Shown: positions 17,019-26,456, counted from the stretch's first letter. The stretch is DNA of 64,000 nucleotides from Halobacterium jilantaiense (GCF_900110535.1 NZ_FOJA01000001.1:1302001-1366000), one strand, 5' to 3'. The notes: generated by a model from the sequence alone, not told the origin. Program-made: numbers and translations.

Positions 17019-18164
17019 ATGGCCGACGACCACGGCGAGAACGGAGCCGACCCAGCCGACGACGACAGCACTCGCTCCGCCTTCGAGGGCGGCGAGGACA
17101 CCAGTCAGGAGCGCATCGAGACCGCCACGAACGTCGTGCTGGCGGTTGCGGCGCTCGGCCTGCTCGGCGGCGCGATGGTCGGCCTCATCTCGCCGGCGTA
17201 CCTCGTCTTCCTCGTGTCGCTGGCGGGCATGTACGCCCTGCTCTCGCTGGGTTTGAACGTCCAGTGGGGGTACGCGGGCCTCATCAACTTCAGCGTCGCC
17301 GCGTTCTTCGGCATCGGCGCGTACGTCCCCGTGTTGCTGTCGGCGACCCGGTCCCCCATCACGGACTCGGTCCCGCCGATTGCGGGCGTCTTCGTCGCCG
17401 TCATCGTGACCGTCGTGCTCGCGCTCGCCATCGGCATCCCGACGCTGAGTCTGCGCGAGGACTACCTCGCCATCGCCAGCCTCGGCCTCGCGGAGGTCGT
17501 GCGACTCGTCTTCCGGAACCAGGCGGACTGGACGGGCGGCACGAGCGGCGTCGGCGGCATCCCCCTGTTCTTCGACGGGGTGCCCGTGCTCGAGACGCTC
17601 CCCCGCGACATCGGTACCGTCGATGTCGGCTTCTACACGCTGGGCTTCCAGTTCTGGAACAGCCTGCTGAACGCCGCAATCGTCGGTGCGTTCGTCCTCG
17701 GGTCGTTCCTCGTGTTGCGCCGCATGCACCGGTCGCCGTGGGGGCGCGTGCTGCGCACCATCCGCAGCGACGAGGACCTCGCCGAGGCGCTCGGGAAGAA
17801 CACGTACGCGTTCCGGATGCAGGCGTTCGTCCTCGGGAGCGTCGTCGCGATGCTCGCCGGCGTCTACTACGCGTACTCGAACTACTACCTCACGCCCGAC
17901 ATCTTCGACCCCATCTACACGTTCTACGCGTGGATTGCGGTCATCCTCGGGGGCAGCGGCTCCAACCGGGGCGCGCTGCTCGGCGGCGTCGTCATCGTCA
18001 CTATCGTCGAGGGGACGCGGTCGCTGGGCATCGGTGCGTCCTGGCGGCTGTTCGCGGTCGGCCTGCTCATCATCGCCGTGATACGGTTCCGGCCGCAGGG
18101 CGTGTTGCCGCCCCGGGACGAACTCATCTGGCCAGGTGCCCGCGGGGGTGAGGCCGATGAGTGA
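17019..18164 (+). CDS. livM: Branched-chain amino acid-type ABC permease LivM
   Basis: Second permease of 381 residues. An acidic cytoplasmic N-terminus of about 35 residues precedes about nine hydrophobic segments. LSLGLNVQWGYAGLINFS and the coupling segment VLRTIRSDEDLAEALGKNTY are typical of LivM, as is AVILGGSGSNRGALLGG. The start immediately follows the livH stop, and the end overlaps the livG start by eight bases (ATGAGTGA). The first ATG is used because the frame is closed upstream by the livH stop region. Confidence 0.92.
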   Translation: MADDHGENGADPADDDSTRSAFEGGEDTSQERIETATNVVLAVAALGLLGGAMVGLISPAYLVFLVSLAGMYALLSLGLNVQWGYAGLINFSVAAFFGIGAYVPVLLSATRSPITDSVPPIAGVFVAVIVTVVLALAIGIPTLSLREDYLAIASLGLAEVVRLVFRNQADWTGGTSGVGGIPLFFDGVPVLETLPRDIGTVDVGFYTLGFQFWNSLLNAAIVGAFVLGSFLVLRRMHRSPWGRVLRTIRSDEDLAEALGKNTYAFRMQAFVLGSVVAMLAGVYYAYSNYYLTPDIFDPIYTFYAWIAVILGGSGSNRGALLGGVVIVTIVEGTRSLGIGASWRLFAVGLLIIAVIRFRPQGVLPPRDELIWPGARGGEADE

Positions 18165-18984
18165 GCCAGACGCCGACCCGGCGAGCGAGCCGGCCACGGC
18201 GCAGTCGAGCGGCCGGGACGCGGTGTTGCGCACCGAGGACCTCCGGAAGACGTTCGGGGGCCTCACCGCCACCGACGACGTGACGATGGAAGTCGAGCGC
18301 GGCACCATCACGGGCATGATCGGCCCGAACGGCGCGGGGAAGTCGACGTTCTTCAACCTCGTGTCGGGGTTCTACCAGCCGGACGGCGGCAAAGTGCTCG
18401 TCAACGGCGAGGAGACGACGGACATGGAGCCCCACGAGGTGACCGAACACGGGCTCGTGCGGACGTTCCAGACCCCCCGCAAACTGGAGGGGATGACGGT
18501 GCGCGAGGCGATGCTCGTCGGGCCGCAGAACCAGCTCGGGGAGTCCGTCGTCCCGCTGTTCACGCAGCCCGGCGCGGTCGAAACCGAGGAGCGCCGGAAC
18601 CTCGAACGCGCCGAGGAACTCCTCGAACGCTTCGAGATTGCGCGCCTCGCCGACCAGCCGGCGACCGACATCTCCGGCGGCCAGCTCAAGCTCGTGGAGC
18701 TCGCACGCGCGATGCTCGCCGAGCCCGACGTGCTGTTGCTGGACGAGCCGGTCGCGGGCGTGAATCCGACGCTCGCGAACAAGCTGAAAGCCATCATCCG
18801 GGAACTCAACGAGGACGGCATCACGTTCCTCATCATCGAGCACGACATGGGCTTCATCATGGACCTCGCCGACCCGATTGTGGTACTGAATCAGGGTGCC
18901 GTCCTGATGGAGGGCACCCCGGAGGCGGTGCGCAGCGACGACCGCGTCGTCGAGGCGTACCTCGGGGGTGGTGGAGATGTCTGA
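18157..18984 (+). CDS. livG: ABC ATPase LivG
   Basis: Nucleotide-binding subunit of 275 residues. Walker A GPNGAGKST, ABC signature ISGGQLKLVELARAM, Walker B VLLLDEPVAGVNP and H-loop IIEHDMGFIMDLAD are all present. The LVRTFQTPRKLEGMTVRE Q-loop region and the VAGVNP after Walker B are typical of LivG. The ATG at 18157 within the ATGAGTGA overlap is preferred over 18136 because it preserves translational coupling to livM. The N-terminal 25 residues are an acidic low-complexity extension. Confidence 0.92.
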   Translation: MSEPDADPASEPATAQSSGRDAVLRTEDLRKTFGGLTATDDVTMEVERGTITGMIGPNGAGKSTFFNLVSGFYQPDGGKVLVNGEETTDMEPHEVTEHGLVRTFQTPRKLEGMTVREAMLVGPQNQLGESVVPLFTQPGAVETEERRNLERAEELLERFEIARLADQPATDISGGQLKLVELARAMLAEPDVLLLDEPVAGVNPTLANKLKAIIRELNEDGITFLIIEHDMGFIMDLADPIVVLNQGAVLMEGTPEAVRSDDRVVEAYLGGGGDV

Positions 18985-19687
18985 GCGCGTCCTCGACGTC
19001 GACTCGGTCGACTCCGGGTACGGCGACGTACAGGTGCTCGACGACCTCTCGATGCGCCTCGATTCCGAGGAAATCATCTGTCTCATCGGCCCGAACGGTG
19101 CCGGCAAGTCGACGGTGCTGAAGACCGTCTTCGGGCTGTTGACGCCCTGGACGGGGTCGGTGACGTTCCGCGACGAGGACATCACGGGTGCCGAGCCCGC
19201 CGACCTCGTCAGGATGGGGATGGGCTACGTCCCCCAGGTGGAGAACGTCTTCGGGTCGATGACCGTCGAGGAGAACCTCCGCATGGGCGGCGTCTCCCGC
19301 GAGGGCGGCGTCGACGAGACCATCGACCGGCTGTACGACCGCTTCGACATCCTCGACGACAAGCGCTCTGCGAAAGCCCGCACGCTCTCGGGCGGCCAGC
19401 GCCAAGTGCTGGCGTTCGCTCGCGCGCTGATGACCGAGCCCGACGTCCTGCTCATCGACGAGCCGTCGGCGGGCCTCGCGCCGAACATCGTCGAGGACGT
19501 CTTCGAGAACGTCCAGACGGTCAACGACCTCGGCACGGCCATCATGATGGTCGAGCAGAACGCCGTGGAGGGGCTGGGCATCGCCGACCGCGGCTACGTC
19601 CTCGACCAGGGCACCGTGCGCTTCGAGGACGACGCCGACGCGCTGCTGGACAACCCCGAGGTCGGGCAGCTCTACCTCGGCGGCTGA
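18977..19687 (+). CDS. livF: ABC ATPase LivF
   Basis: Second nucleotide-binding subunit, 236 residues. It has Walker A GPNGAGKST, Q-loop YVPQVENVFGSMTVEENL, signature LSGGQRQVLAFARALM, Walker B VLLIDEPSAGLAPN and H-loop MVEQNAVEGLGIAD, the last three in the LivF form. The ATG at 18977 overlaps the livG stop by eight bases (ATGTCTGA); the ATG at 18968 would overlap more and is less likely. It is the last gene of the operon. Confidence 0.92.
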   Translation: MSERVLDVDSVDSGYGDVQVLDDLSMRLDSEEIICLIGPNGAGKSTVLKTVFGLLTPWTGSVTFRDEDITGAEPADLVRMGMGYVPQVENVFGSMTVEENLRMGGVSREGGVDETIDRLYDRFDILDDKRSAKARTLSGGQRQVLAFARALMTEPDVLLIDEPSAGLAPNIVEDVFENVQTVNDLGTAIMMVEQNAVEGLGIADRGYVLDQGTVRFEDDADALLDNPEVGQLYLGG

Positions 19688-19749
19688 GTCGGCGAGCGTC
19701 GCCCGGCCGGTCCGCCGGGGTACTTGTGGGCGGGCCGCCAAGCCGAGGT

Positions 19750-20763
19750 ATGGACGACGGGAAGGCCAGCGGCGCGTTCTTCGACGAGCACATCGCCGAC
19801 CGCACGGGTGCGGACCGAACGGACGTCCGCCTGGGGCCGACGTACGGCGCGGACTTCGGTGTGGTCGACGTCGGCGACCGGGTGGTGGCGCTCGCCACCG
19901 ACCCCGTGTTCGTGCTGCGGGAACTCGGCCTGGAACGCGCGGCGTGGTTCGCGTTCCACATCTGCGTCAGCGACGTGGCGCTCTCCGGGCTGCCGCCCGC
20001 GCACCTCGCCGTGGACCTGAACCTCCCGCCGGGCACGAGCACGGAGACCTTCGACCGAATCTGGGACGTGTTCGACCGGGAGGCCCGCGACCTCGGCGCG
20101 AGCCTCACCACGGGCCACACTGGGACCTACGAGGGGTGTGCGTTCCCGACGGTCGGCGGCGCGACTGCGCTGGCCGTGGGCGACCCCGACGACCTCGTGG
20201 TGCCGACGGGCGCGCGGCCCGGCGACCGCGTCGTCGTGACGAAGGGGCCGGCCGTCGAGACCACCGGCTTCCTGGGCGTGCTGTTCGGCGACGACCTCCC
20301 CCTCGCGGAGACCGAGGCCGCCGCGGCCCGCGAGCGGTTCGCGGACGCCAGCCCCGTCCGGGACGCGCTGACGATGGCGGCGGCCGGCGACGTGACGGCG
20401 ATGCACGACGCGACCGAGCGCGGCCTCGCCAACGGCTTCCACGAACTCGCCGCCGCCAGCGGGGTCGGCCTCGCAGTCGACCGGGACGCCGTCCCCGTCC
20501 TCCCGGGCGTCGACGCCGTCTGCGAGCACTTCGGAATGGACCCGTGGACGGCGTCCAGCGAGGGCACCGTGATTGCGGCCGTCGCCCCCGACAGCGTCGA
20601 CAGCGTGCTCGCGGCGCTCGACGAGGCGGCGATTCCGGCTGCCGAGGTCGGGGTCGTCGAAGCCGGCGCGGGCGTCACCGTCGACGGCGACCCGCTGCCG
20701 GAGCCGACGGCGGACCCGCTGTGGCCGGCGTACCAACGGGCGCGAGAACAGTACGGCGAGTAG
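19750..20763 (+). CDS. AIR synthase-related protein (PurM/ThiL/HypE fold)
   Basis: Protein of 337 residues with the PurM-type ATP-binding layout. The N-terminus is FGVVDVGDRVVALATDPVF, the central hinge FHICVSDVALSGLPPAHLAVDLNLP, and the C-terminal half shows GDRVVVTKGPAVETTGFLG, then VTAMHDATERGLANGFHELAAASGVG. The Asp residues in the first strand and the MHDATERGL helix resemble HypE/SelD/ThiL proteins, which phosphorylate or dehydrate small substrates using ATP. Substrate unknown. No hydrogenase or thiamine genes are near, so this is called only at the superfamily level. A GGTACTTGTGG TATA-like element precedes the ATG. Confidence 0.75.
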   Translation: MDDGKASGAFFDEHIADRTGADRTDVRLGPTYGADFGVVDVGDRVVALATDPVFVLRELGLERAAWFAFHICVSDVALSGLPPAHLAVDLNLPPGTSTETFDRIWDVFDREARDLGASLTTGHTGTYEGCAFPTVGGATALAVGDPDDLVVPTGARPGDRVVVTKGPAVETTGFLGVLFGDDLPLAETEAAAARERFADASPVRDALTMAAAGDVTAMHDATERGLANGFHELAAASGVGLAVDRDAVPVLPGVDAVCEHFGMDPWTASSEGTVIAAVAPDSVDSVLAALDEAAIPAAEVGVVEAGAGVTVDGDPLPEPTADPLWPAYQRAREQYGE

Positions 20764-20767
20764 CGCG

Positions 20768-21970
20768 TCAGGCCGCGACCGTCACGTTCCCCGAGGCCTC
20801 GGCGTTCGCGACGAACTGCTCGCTGCCCGCGAACACGACGACGGTGTCCTCGGTCACGCGCTCGGTTCTGTACGTGTTGTCCGTCTGCCGGTCGCCGAGG
20901 GTGCGCGCCGCGGCGGCGAACTCGTCGGCGTCCGCGGGCGTGTCCCACCGAGTCACCCACGCGACCGACGACCCGTTCGGCGTGGCGAACGCGAGGACGC
21001 GGTCGGTCCCCCAGCCGGCGGCCGCCTCGCGGGCCGTCGAGCGAGTCGTGGTCTGCCGGAGGACGACGCGAGCGAGCAGTTCGCCGGCGCGGCGCGTCTG
21101 GGAGCGCTCGCGGTCGACGGACTCGGCCTCGACGGTGACGTTCAGGGCGAGCGGGTCGTCGCGCGTCCCCGGGTGGAGGACGTTCTCGGTGGTCTCCGGC
21201 GGGTCCTCGTAGAGGTCGGGGAGGTCCGCGGGGCCGTCGAGGGTCGCGTTCGCGTACTGTGCGCCGAAGCGGTACTGGCCGTAGACGAACCGGTTGGCGG
21301 CGGAGGCGTTCGCGTACGCCGCCGCCATCTGGTCGGTCTGGCTCCCGAGCCCCGGCTGGTGGGCCCGGGTGTAGGCGTCAGTCACGTAGACTGCGCCGCC
21401 CTCGACCAGCGCGCGGCGCGCGAACTGCTCGTCGAGGCTGTCGACCGCGCCGGCCCGCCCTCCGAACCACGGCACCATGTTCTGGCGCACCTGCGCGACG
21501 TGGACGAACTCGTGGGCGAGCACCTGTTCGACGCGCGCCGAGTCCGCGGCGGCCGGTGACAGGTAGACCGTGGCGTCGAGTGTCGTGAGCCCCGCGACGC
21601 CGGTGCCGGTGCCGGACGCCCCGGAGCCGGACAGACCGAACGCCGAGAAGAACGGGAGCGCGGAGAAGCCGCCCGCCCGGCGACTGGAGAGGTCCTGCAC
21701 GACGACTCTGGTGGGCGCGTAGTCGGCGTCCAGCAGCGCCGCGACCCGGTCGAACGTGACGTTGGCGTCCACGGAGAGGTCGCCGGTCACGACGACGTGC
21801 TCGGGCGCACCACCGGCGTCCCCCGGCGTGGACGTCGTCGCCGTGGTCGTGGTGGTGGCGTCGGAGCCGTCCGCGGCCGGGGACGCTCCCGGCGCGTTCG
21901 CGGCCGGCGCGACACAGCCGGCGACGGCGAGAACGAGACAGAGCGCGAGCGCCAGTCGGGCGGTGGTCAC
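20768..21970 (-). CDS. Surface lipoprotein with HExxH motif (Hvo_1808 family)
   Basis: Protein of 400 residues. The N-terminus is a hydrophobic signal with lipobox VAGC, then a Thr-rich acidic linker. The central region carries VLAHEFVHVAQVRQN, a metallopeptidase-type HExxH helix, followed by GAVYVTDAYTR with a possible third ligand. The C-terminus repeats a beta-rich segment (RWDTPADADEFAAAARTLG). From memory this matches the haloarchaeal Hvo_1808 surface-protein family. Proteolytic activity is an inference from HExxH. The protein ends five bases from the convergent AIR-synthase-like gene. Confidence 0.72.
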   Translation of the reverse strand: MTTARLALALCLVLAVAGCVAPAANAPGASPAADGSDATTTTTATTSTPGDAGGAPEHVVVTGDLSVDANVTFDRVAALLDADYAPTRVVVQDLSSRRAGGFSALPFFSAFGLSGSGASGTGTGVAGLTTLDATVYLSPAAADSARVEQVLAHEFVHVAQVRQNMVPWFGGRAGAVDSLDEQFARRALVEGGAVYVTDAYTRAHQPGLGSQTDQMAAAYANASAANRFVYGQYRFGAQYANATLDGPADLPDLYEDPPETTENVLHPGTRDDPLALNVTVEAESVDRERSQTRRAGELLARVVLRQTTTRSTAREAAAGWGTDRVLAFATPNGSSVAWVTRWDTPADADEFAAAARTLGDRQTDNTYRTERVTEDTVVVFAGSEQFVANAEASGNVTVAA

Positions 21971-22034
21971 GCCTCCGAGTCGGGCCAGCAGCCACTAACA
22001 GATTGCGGTGAGTGACACCGAGCGCAGCCCGCGG

Positions 22035-22076
22035 GGCCGCGAGCGCGGGACACCGCAAGCCTTCTTGCTCGCGGCC
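22035..22076. promoter_or_regulatory. 10-bp inverted repeat upstream of second mutS
   Basis: GGCCGCGAGC (22035-22044) and GCTCGCGGCC (22067-22076) are perfect inverted copies separated by 22 bases. They sit in the divergent interval between the Hvo_1808-type gene and mutS. The spacer contains the only T-rich stretch (CCTTCTTG), a possible TATA element, so the repeat could be an operator. Confidence 0.5.
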
Positions 22077-22116
22077 GCGACCGGACCACCGTGACGCGAA
22101 CGGAGGCGGGAGCGCG

Positions 22117-24792
22117 GTGGGGATAGTCGAGGAGTTCCTCGACCTGAAGGAGGACAGCGACGCCGACCTGCTGGCGATGCAGGTGGGAGACTTCTACGAG
22201 TTCTTCGCGGAGGACGCCCGGACCGTCGCGGAGACGCTGGACCTCAAGGTCTCCGAGAAGGCCAGTCACGGCTCCTCGTACCCGATGGCGGGCGTGCCCG
22301 TCGACGACCTGACGCCGTACCTCGCGGCGCTCGTGGAGCGCGGCTACCGGGTGGCCGTCGCCGAGCAGTCCGAGGACGACGACGGCGACATCGAGCGCGA
22401 GGTCGAGCGCGTCGTGACGCCGGGCACGCTCCTGGAGTCGACTGACGGCGACGCCAGGTACCTCGCGGCCGTCGTGCGTGAGGACGGCAGCCGGGGCGGC
22501 AGCAGCGACGAGGGCGGCGACTGGGGGCTGGCGTTCGTGGACGTGACGACCGGCCAGTTCCGCGTGACGGACGCCGACAGCCGGGCCGGGGCCGTCACCG
22601 AGCTCTACCGGTTCGCGCCGGCCGAGGTGCTGCCCGGGCCCGACCTCAGAGGTGACGACGACTTCCTCGGCGTGCTGCGGGAGCGCACGGACGCGACGCT
22701 GACGCTGCACGACGCCGGCGCGTTCGACGCGGGACGGGCCGCGCACGCCGTCCGCGGGCAGTTCGGGGACGGCGCAATCGAGAGCCTCGGCGTCGACGCC
22801 GACGGCCCGACGGTTCGGGCGGCGGGCGCGGCCGTCGGCTACGTCGAGGACACGGACGCGGGCGTGCTGGCGTCGCTGACGCGCATCCAGCCGTTCGGCG
22901 CGGACGACCACGTCGAGCTGGACGCGACCACGCAGCGCAACCTCGAACTGACGGAGACGATGACGGGCGGCAGCGACGGCTCGCTGCTGGCGACCGTCGA
23001 CCACACCGCGTCCGCGGCGGGCGGCCGGCTGCTGCAAGCCTGGCTCACGCGGCCGACGCGGGACCGCGCGGAACTGGAGCGCCGGCAGGCCGCGGTCGGC
23101 GCGCTGGCGGACGCCGCGCTCGCCCGTGACGCCCTCCAGGACGCACTCGGGGACGCCTACGACCTCGAACGGCTGGCGAGCCGGGCGGCCAGCGGGCGCG
23201 CCGACGCCACCGACCTGCTGCGGATTCGGGACACGCTCGCCGTACTACCCGAAGTGGCGGACGCGCTCGCGACGACGCCCGCTCTCGCGGAGTCGCCCGC
23301 TCGGGACGTGCTGGCGCGCGTCGACCGCGAGGCGGCGGCGGGCGTCCGCGAGGAGCTGGCGGGCGCGCTCGCCGAGGACCCGCCGAAGACGCTCTCGGAG
23401 GGCGGGCTGCTCCGGGAGGGCTACGACGACGACCTGGACGAACTGCTGGCCGAGTACCGCGAGCACCGCGAGTGGATGGACGGCCTCGCCGCCCGCGAGA
23501 AGGACCGACTGGGCGTCACCCACCTCCAGGTCGACCGGAACAAGACCGACGGCCACTACGTGCAGGTCGGGAACAGTGAGACCAACGCCGTCCCCGTCGA
23601 GGACGGCGAGTACCGAGAAATCAAGCAGCTGAAGAACTCCACGCGGTACACCACCGAGGAACTGGAGTCCCGGGAGCGCGAGATTCTGCGCGTGGAGGCC
23701 GAGCGCGCCGACCTCGAACGAGAGCTGTTCGGGGACCTCCGCGACTGGGTGGGGACGCGGGCCGCGCTCCTGCAGGACGCCGGCCGCGCGCTCGCCGAAC
23801 TCGACGCGCTGGCGAGCTTCGCAGAGCACGCCGCCGCGAACCGCTGGGTGCGGCCGGACCTCGTTGACGGCGACGCCCTCGTCGTGGAAGCTGGCCGCCA
23901 CCCGGTCGTCGAGCAGACCACCGAGTTCGTCCCGAACGACGCCCGGTTCGGCGAGGGCCGGCGCTTCCAGGTGGTCACCGGGCCGAACATGAGCGGGAAG
24001 TCGACGTACATGCGGCAGGTCGCGTTGATCGTCCTGCTCGCGCAGGTCGGGAGCTTCGTCCCGGCGGAGTCCGCCAGAATCGGGCTCGTGGACGGCATCT
24101 ACACCCGGGTCGGCGCGCTCGACGAGCTCGCGGGCGGCCGGTCGACGTTCATGGTGGAGATGCAGGAGCTGTCCCGCATCCTCCACGCCGCCACCGGGGA
24201 CTCGCTCGTGATTCTGGACGAGGTCGGCCGCGGCACCGCGACCTACGACGGCATCAGCATCGCGTGGGCGGCGACCGAGTACCTCCACAACGAGGTCCGC
24301 GCGAAGAGCCTGTTCGCCACGCACTACCACGAACTCACGTCGCTCGCCGACCACCTCGCGGACGTGGCGAACGTCCACGTGGCAGCCGAGGAGCGGGACG
24401 GCGAGGTGACGTTCCTACGGACGGTGCGGGACGGCGCGACCGACCGGTCGTACGGCGTCCACGTCGCCGACCTCGCGGGCGTCCCGGACCCTGTCGTGGA
24501 GCGCTCGCGGGACGTGCTCGACCGGCTGCGCGACGAGCAGGCCGTCGAGGCGAAGGGCTCGGCGGGCGAGTCGGTGCAGGCCGTCTTCGACGTCGGGAGC
24601 GGCGAGTTCGTGGCGGGCGATGACGGTGCTGGGAGGGACGATGACGCGGGCGACAGTGCGTCGGACAGCCTCGACGCCGATTCCGAGGCCGTGCTTGACG
24701 CCCTCCGGAACGTGGACGTGACGGAGACGCCGCCGGTCGAACTGCTCTCGCGGGTCCGGGACTGGCAGCAGCGACTGGACGACGACTCGTAG
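22117..24792 (+). CDS. mutS: DNA mismatch repair protein MutS, second paralog
   Basis: Second canonical MutS, 891 residues, with all domains. Phe-X-Glu is present in MQVGDFYEFFAED near residue 25. The ATPase has Walker [16 protein letters not shown], Walker [17 protein letters not shown] and H-loop THYHEL. The C-terminus DVTETPPVELLSRVRDWQ resembles that of the first MutS. Sequence between motifs differs widely from the 7037 gene, so the duplication is old. Start is uncertain: GTG at 22117 gives the expected VGIVEEF beginning, but the only TATA-like element fits a transcript starting near 22091, where another GTG begins an 11-codon out-of-frame peptide. ATG 22012 would place coding sequence over the likely promoter. 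Confidence 0.92.
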   Translation: MGIVEEFLDLKEDSDADLLAMQVGDFYEFFAEDARTVAETLDLKVSEKASHGSSYPMAGVPVDDLTPYLAALVERGYRVAVAEQSEDDDGDIEREVERVVTPGTLLESTDGDARYLAAVVREDGSRGGSSDEGGDWGLAFVDVTTGQFRVTDADSRAGAVTELYRFAPAEVLPGPDLRGDDDFLGVLRERTDATLTLHDAGAFDAGRAAHAVRGQFGDGAIESLGVDADGPTVRAAGAAVGYVEDTDAGVLASLTRIQPFGADDHVELDATTQRNLELTETMTGGSDGSLLATVDHTASAAGGRLLQAWLTRPTRDRAELERRQAAVGALADAALARDALQDALGDAYDLERLASRAASGRADATDLLRIRDTLAVLPEVADALATTPALAESPARDVLARVDREAAAGVREELAGALAEDPPKTLSEGGLLREGYDDDLDELLAEYREHREWMDGLAAREKDRLGVTHLQVDRNKTDGHYVQVGNSETNAVPVEDGEYREIKQLKNSTRYTTEELESREREILRVEAERADLERELFGDLRDWVGTRAALLQDAGRALAELDALASFAEHAAANRWVRPDLVDGDALVVEAGRHPVVEQTTEFVPNDARFGEGRRFQVVTGPNMSGKSTYMRQVALIVLLAQVGSFVPAESARIGLVDGIYTRVGALDELAGGRSTFMVEMQELSRILHAATGDSLVILDEVGRGTATYDGISIAWAATEYLHNEVRAKSLFATHYHELTSLADHLADVANVHVAAEERDGEVTFLRTVRDGATDRSYGVHVADLAGVPDPVVERSRDVLDRLRDEQAVEAKGSAGESVQAVFDVGSGEFVAGDDGAGRDDDAGDSASDSLDADSEAVLDALRNVDVTETPPVELLSRVRDWQQRLDDDS

Positions 24793-24925
24793 CTCGCGCC
24801 GCCCGTGGGACGCCCGACCGTCGGGCAGAGTTACAACGGACGTGGGACGGAGTTCGGTCAGAGCCGAGCGGAGTTTGCACAGACCTTGAAAAATCCACTA
24901 CGTGGTCCGGCACCACCGTAGGTGT

Positions 24926-24994
24926 ATGTCAGACACGGACAGCCGAGGGGACGTCGAGCCAACCACCGACGATAGACGGGACGACGATGGGTAG
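24926..24994 (+). CDS. 22-codon leader ORF overlapping the molybdoenzyme start
   Basis: An ATG at 24926 opens a 22-codon frame, very acidic with several Asp/Arg pairs (begins MSDTDSRGDV). It ends in TAG at 24992-24994, overlapping the next gene's ATGGGTAG. A TTGAAAAATCC TATA-like element lies 30-40 bases upstream, so this is the first ATG on the expected transcript. It could couple translation of the downstream gene, or be an N-terminal extension separated by a frameshift. It has no similarity I recognise. Confidence 0.45.
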   Translation: MSDTDSRGDVEPTTDDRRDDDG

Positions 24995-26456
24995 CCGGCT
25001 GCGGGTGGCCGCGCTGGCGGGCGTGAGCGGCGTCGCGGGGTCGTTCGCCGCCGCGGGGTACACCCGCCAGTTCGTCGCCGCGCCGGTAGACGCGCTGGTC
25101 GTCCGGGCGACCCCGGGCGCGCTCGTCGCGTGGATGATCACGAACGTCGGCGAGTCCGCCCACGTGCTCCACGTCGCGCTCGCAGTCGGCATCGTGGCCG
25201 GCCTGTTCGGGGCGACCGCGGTCGTCGGACGTGCCGTCGCGGCGCGCAGCGGCTGGCGGCTGGCGGGCGCGGGGCTCGCCGGCGTCCTCTCGTGGGCGGT
25301 CGCGGCCACCATCACCGACGCGCCGGGGCTGGCGCTGGCGGCGGGCGCTCCGGTCGCGGTGGTGACCGCCGTCGAGGCCGGGCCGGCCGCCCGCCGCGAG
25401 TTGGACGTGACGCGGCGGCGAGTCGTCCGGTCTACGGTCGGCGCGCTCGGGTTCGCGTCCGTCGCGAGCGCCGTCGGGTGGTACCAGAGTGTTGGCGTCG
25501 GCGACGACGCGGTGCCGGCCGCCACCGGCGAGCGTTCGGAAGCGGTGCAGGAGCGACTGGAGGCGGCGGCGGACCGAGAACTCGACCTGGCGGCCGACGA
25601 CGTGCCCGGGCTCGTCAGCCCCATCGGCGAGTTCTACAACGTCGACATCGCGGAGTTCGACCCCACGGTGCCGGACGACGACTGGACGCTGACGGTCACG
25701 GGCGAGGTCGAGTCCCCGCAGCAGTTCGACTTCGCGGACGTGCGGGAACGGCCGACCGAACACCGCTTCGTCACGCTGCGCTGTGTCGGCGAAGGGCTCA
25801 ACGGCCGCAAACTCGACACCGCGGTCTGGACCGGGACGCCGCTGAAGCCGCTGCTCGAAGAAGTCGACCCCGGCGGCGACTGCGGGTGTGCGATGCTGCG
25901 GGCGCACGACGACTACTTCGTGCAGTTCCCCGTCGACGCGCTGGAGGACGCGTTCCTCGCGTGGGGAATGAACGGCCGGCCGCTGCCGAAGTCCCACGGC
26001 CACCCCGTTCGCGTGCTCGTGCCCGGTCACTGGGGCGAGACGAACGTGAAGTGGCTCTCCGAGATCGAGTTGCTGGACGAGGAGGCGGACGGCTACTGGG
26101 AGGAGCGCGGCTGGCACGGCACCGGCCCCGTGAACACGGTCGCGAAGCTGTGGGACGACACCAGGCTGGCCGACGGCCGCATCGAGGTCGCCGGCCACGC
26201 GTACGCCGGGACGCGAGGCATCGAGCGCGTCGAGGTGTCGACCGACGGCGGGCGCACGTGGACCGACGCCGAACTCTCGGAGCCGCTGCCCGGCGAGGAC
26301 GTCTGGCGGCAGTGGCACCACGTCTACGAGCCGGACGGCACCCACGAGGTCGTCGTCCGCGCGACCGACGGCGAGGGCCAGTTGCAGCCCGAGGAGCGGG
26401 CCGACTCGTTCCCGAGCGGGGCGACGGGCTGGGTGTCCAAACGCATCGAGCCATGA
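24987..26456 (+). CDS. Membrane-anchored molybdopterin oxidoreductase, sulfite oxidase-like
   Basis: Protein of 489 residues. The N-terminal third has about four hydrophobic helices, a membrane anchor facing outward. The catalytic part begins near residue 190 with the oxidoreductase molybdopterin-binding domain. The Mo-ligand cysteine is C266 in FVTLRCVGEG, followed by the pterin contacts WTGTPLKPLLEE and LPKSHGHPVRVLVPGHWGE. A C-terminal Mo-co dimerisation domain follows (GIERVEVSTDGGRTWTDAEL). Family members oxidise sulfite or reduce sulfoxides/nitrate; no haem domain is present. Substrate unknown. It is preceded by a 22-codon overlapping leader frame. Confidence 0.82.
   Translation: MGSRLRVAALAGVSGVAGSFAAAGYTRQFVAAPVDALVVRATPGALVAWMITNVGESAHVLHVALAVGIVAGLFGATAVVGRAVAARSGWRLAGAGLAGVLSWAVAATITDAPGLALAAGAPVAVVTAVEAGPAARRELDVTRRRVVRSTVGALGFASVASAVGWYQSVGVGDDAVPAATGERSEAVQERLEAAADRELDLAADDVPGLVSPIGEFYNVDIAEFDPTVPDDDWTLTVTGEVESPQQFDFADVRERPTEHRFVTLRCVGEGLNGRKLDTAVWTGTPLKPLLEEVDPGGDCGCAMLRAHDDYFVQFPVDALEDAFLAWGMNGRPLPKSHGHPVRVLVPGHWGETNVKWLSEIELLDEEADGYWEERGWHGTGPVNTVAKLWDDTRLADGRIEVAGHAYAGTRGIERVEVSTDGGRTWTDAELSEPLPGEDVWRQWHHVYEPDGTHEVVVRATDGEGQLQPEERADSFPSGATGWVSKRIEP

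Noticed and set aside
15302-18151. Plus-strand open frame of 949 codons within livK-livM
   Set aside because: It is out of frame with three recognised transport genes and is almost entirely Arg/Gly/Pro/His.
22012-22116. ATG at 22012 as start of the second mutS
   Set aside because: The added 35 residues are Arg/Pro/Ser-rich and unlike MutS, and this ATG lies before the likely promoter and inverted repeat.
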